The position numbers and the translations under genes were made by a program. Positions 7,163 through 7,361 of a stretch of DNA of 7,361 nucleotides are shown in pieces. Below the pieces are notes generated by a model that was not told the origin of the DNA, searched no databases, and was given only the letters and a program-made list of their open reading frames with translations. Numbering within the stretch: the first letter of the stretch is position 1; every line of letters begins with the position of its first letter. Source of the DNA: Promethearchaeota archaeon (GTDB lineage: Archaea; Asgardarchaeota; Lokiarchaeia; Sigyniarchaeales; SOKP01); the NCBI GenBank assembly GCA_030612905.1, contig JAUWNA010000089.1, positions 1 through 7,361 of the forward strand, written 5' to 3'.

Positions 7163-7176
7163 TAATATAATAATTG
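7163..7176. repeat. 14-nt direct repeat, copy 2
   Basis: Exact second copy of the 14-mer at 7088-7101. It overlaps TTTAATATAA at 7161-7170, which is a possible TATA box for the gene at 7251; a start about 25 nt downstream would leave a leader of some 55-60 nt. Confidence 0.4.
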
Positions 7177-7239
7177 CCGCTTCCTGGAAATTCAAATTCT
7201 ATTCGCTTTTAATGTCTTTTATAGAACAGTCAAAAAATC

Positions 7240-7245
7240 AAGGAG
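7240..7245 (+). promoter_or_regulatory. Ribosome binding site AAGGAG
   Basis: A strong Shine-Dalgarno match five bases before the ATG at 7251. It fixes the start of the right-hand gene. Confidence 0.75.
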
Positions 7246-7250
7246 AAATC

Positions 7251-7361
7251 ATGAAAAAGATAATGCAACATGACGAGTTTAAAACTTACGCTAAATTCAT
7301 TAATCAAACAACGGTAAAAATATTAAAAAATATTGGTAAATATCCAAAACATACACTTTCA
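7251..7361 (+). CDS. Unidentified protein, N-terminal 37 residues (3' partial)
   Basis: The frame opens with ATG after a well-placed AAGGAG and stays open to the window edge: MKKIMQHDEFKTYAKFINQT, then TVKILKNIGKYPKHTLS. It is lysine-rich with no signal peptide or membrane segment. The stretch TVKILKNIGKYPKHTLS looks like the start of a winged-helix domain (helix, then a P-x-T-L-S entry into the next helix), so a transcription regulator is possible, but 37 residues are too few for a call. It diverges from leuS and the two may share the intergenic region for control. Confidence 0.6.
   Translation, partial: MKKIMQHDEFKTYAKFINQTTVKILKNIGKYPKHTLS

Larger units (their letters stand above)
6943..7250. 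other. Divergent intergenic region
   Basis: About 308 bp of AT-rich sequence separate leuS (- strand) from the gene starting at 7251 (+ strand). It must hold promoters for both. I see TATA-like elements on each side, one small stem-loop and a 14-nt direct repeat (listed separately). I see no convincing gene, tRNA, box C/D RNA or CRISPR sequence. Confidence 0.7.

Overview
The window is AT-rich and holds two complete or nearly complete genes lying tail to tail, a divergent intergenic region, and the first codons of a third gene. I read it as archaeal, possibly Asgard/Lokiarchaeia-like. The main reason is that the leucyl-tRNA synthetase gene is interrupted by two short elements with the structure of archaeal bulge-helix-bulge (BHB) introns. 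The archaeal call rests on those introns and on TATA-like promoter elements. The lineage within Archaea is a guess from general style only.

Left part (1-4064, + strand): one very long reading frame, open at the left edge of the window. Its N-terminal third is a highly charged, helical region carrying a large tandem duplication (about 610 and 700 bp units). The middle carries small helical modules that look like the DNA-binding repeats often seen with homing endonucleases. The last about 508 codons are a Hint/intein-like domain with an embedded two-motif LAGLIDADG endonuclease. Every intein splicing residue I can place is replaced, and almost nothing follows the intein C-terminus, so this looks like a non-splicing, possibly domesticated intein fused to the end of its host protein.

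Middle and right part (4075-6942, - strand): leuS, a bacterial-type leucyl-tRNA synthetase of about 928 residues. The raw sequence shows it as two open segments separated by stop codons. Alignment by eye to the family shows two insertions of exactly 30 nt, one in the conserved MGYD/SFGLPAEN segment and one in the YYK/WDQWFF segment. They carry one TGA and two TAG stops respectively. Each folds so that both junctions fall in 3-nt bulges 30 nt apart around a 4-bp helix. Removing both gives a continuous, canonical LeuRS. This is the most interesting observation: two minimal BHB introns in an essential, apparently bacterial-derived protein gene.

Right end (6943-7361): about 308 bp of AT-rich divergent intergenic sequence with TATA-like elements, a small inverted repeat and a 14-nt direct repeat, followed by a gene starting at 7251 with a strong ribosome binding site and running off the window. 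The left gene and leuS converge with only 10 bp between their stop codons. I see no evidence that the three genes cooperate in one pathway.
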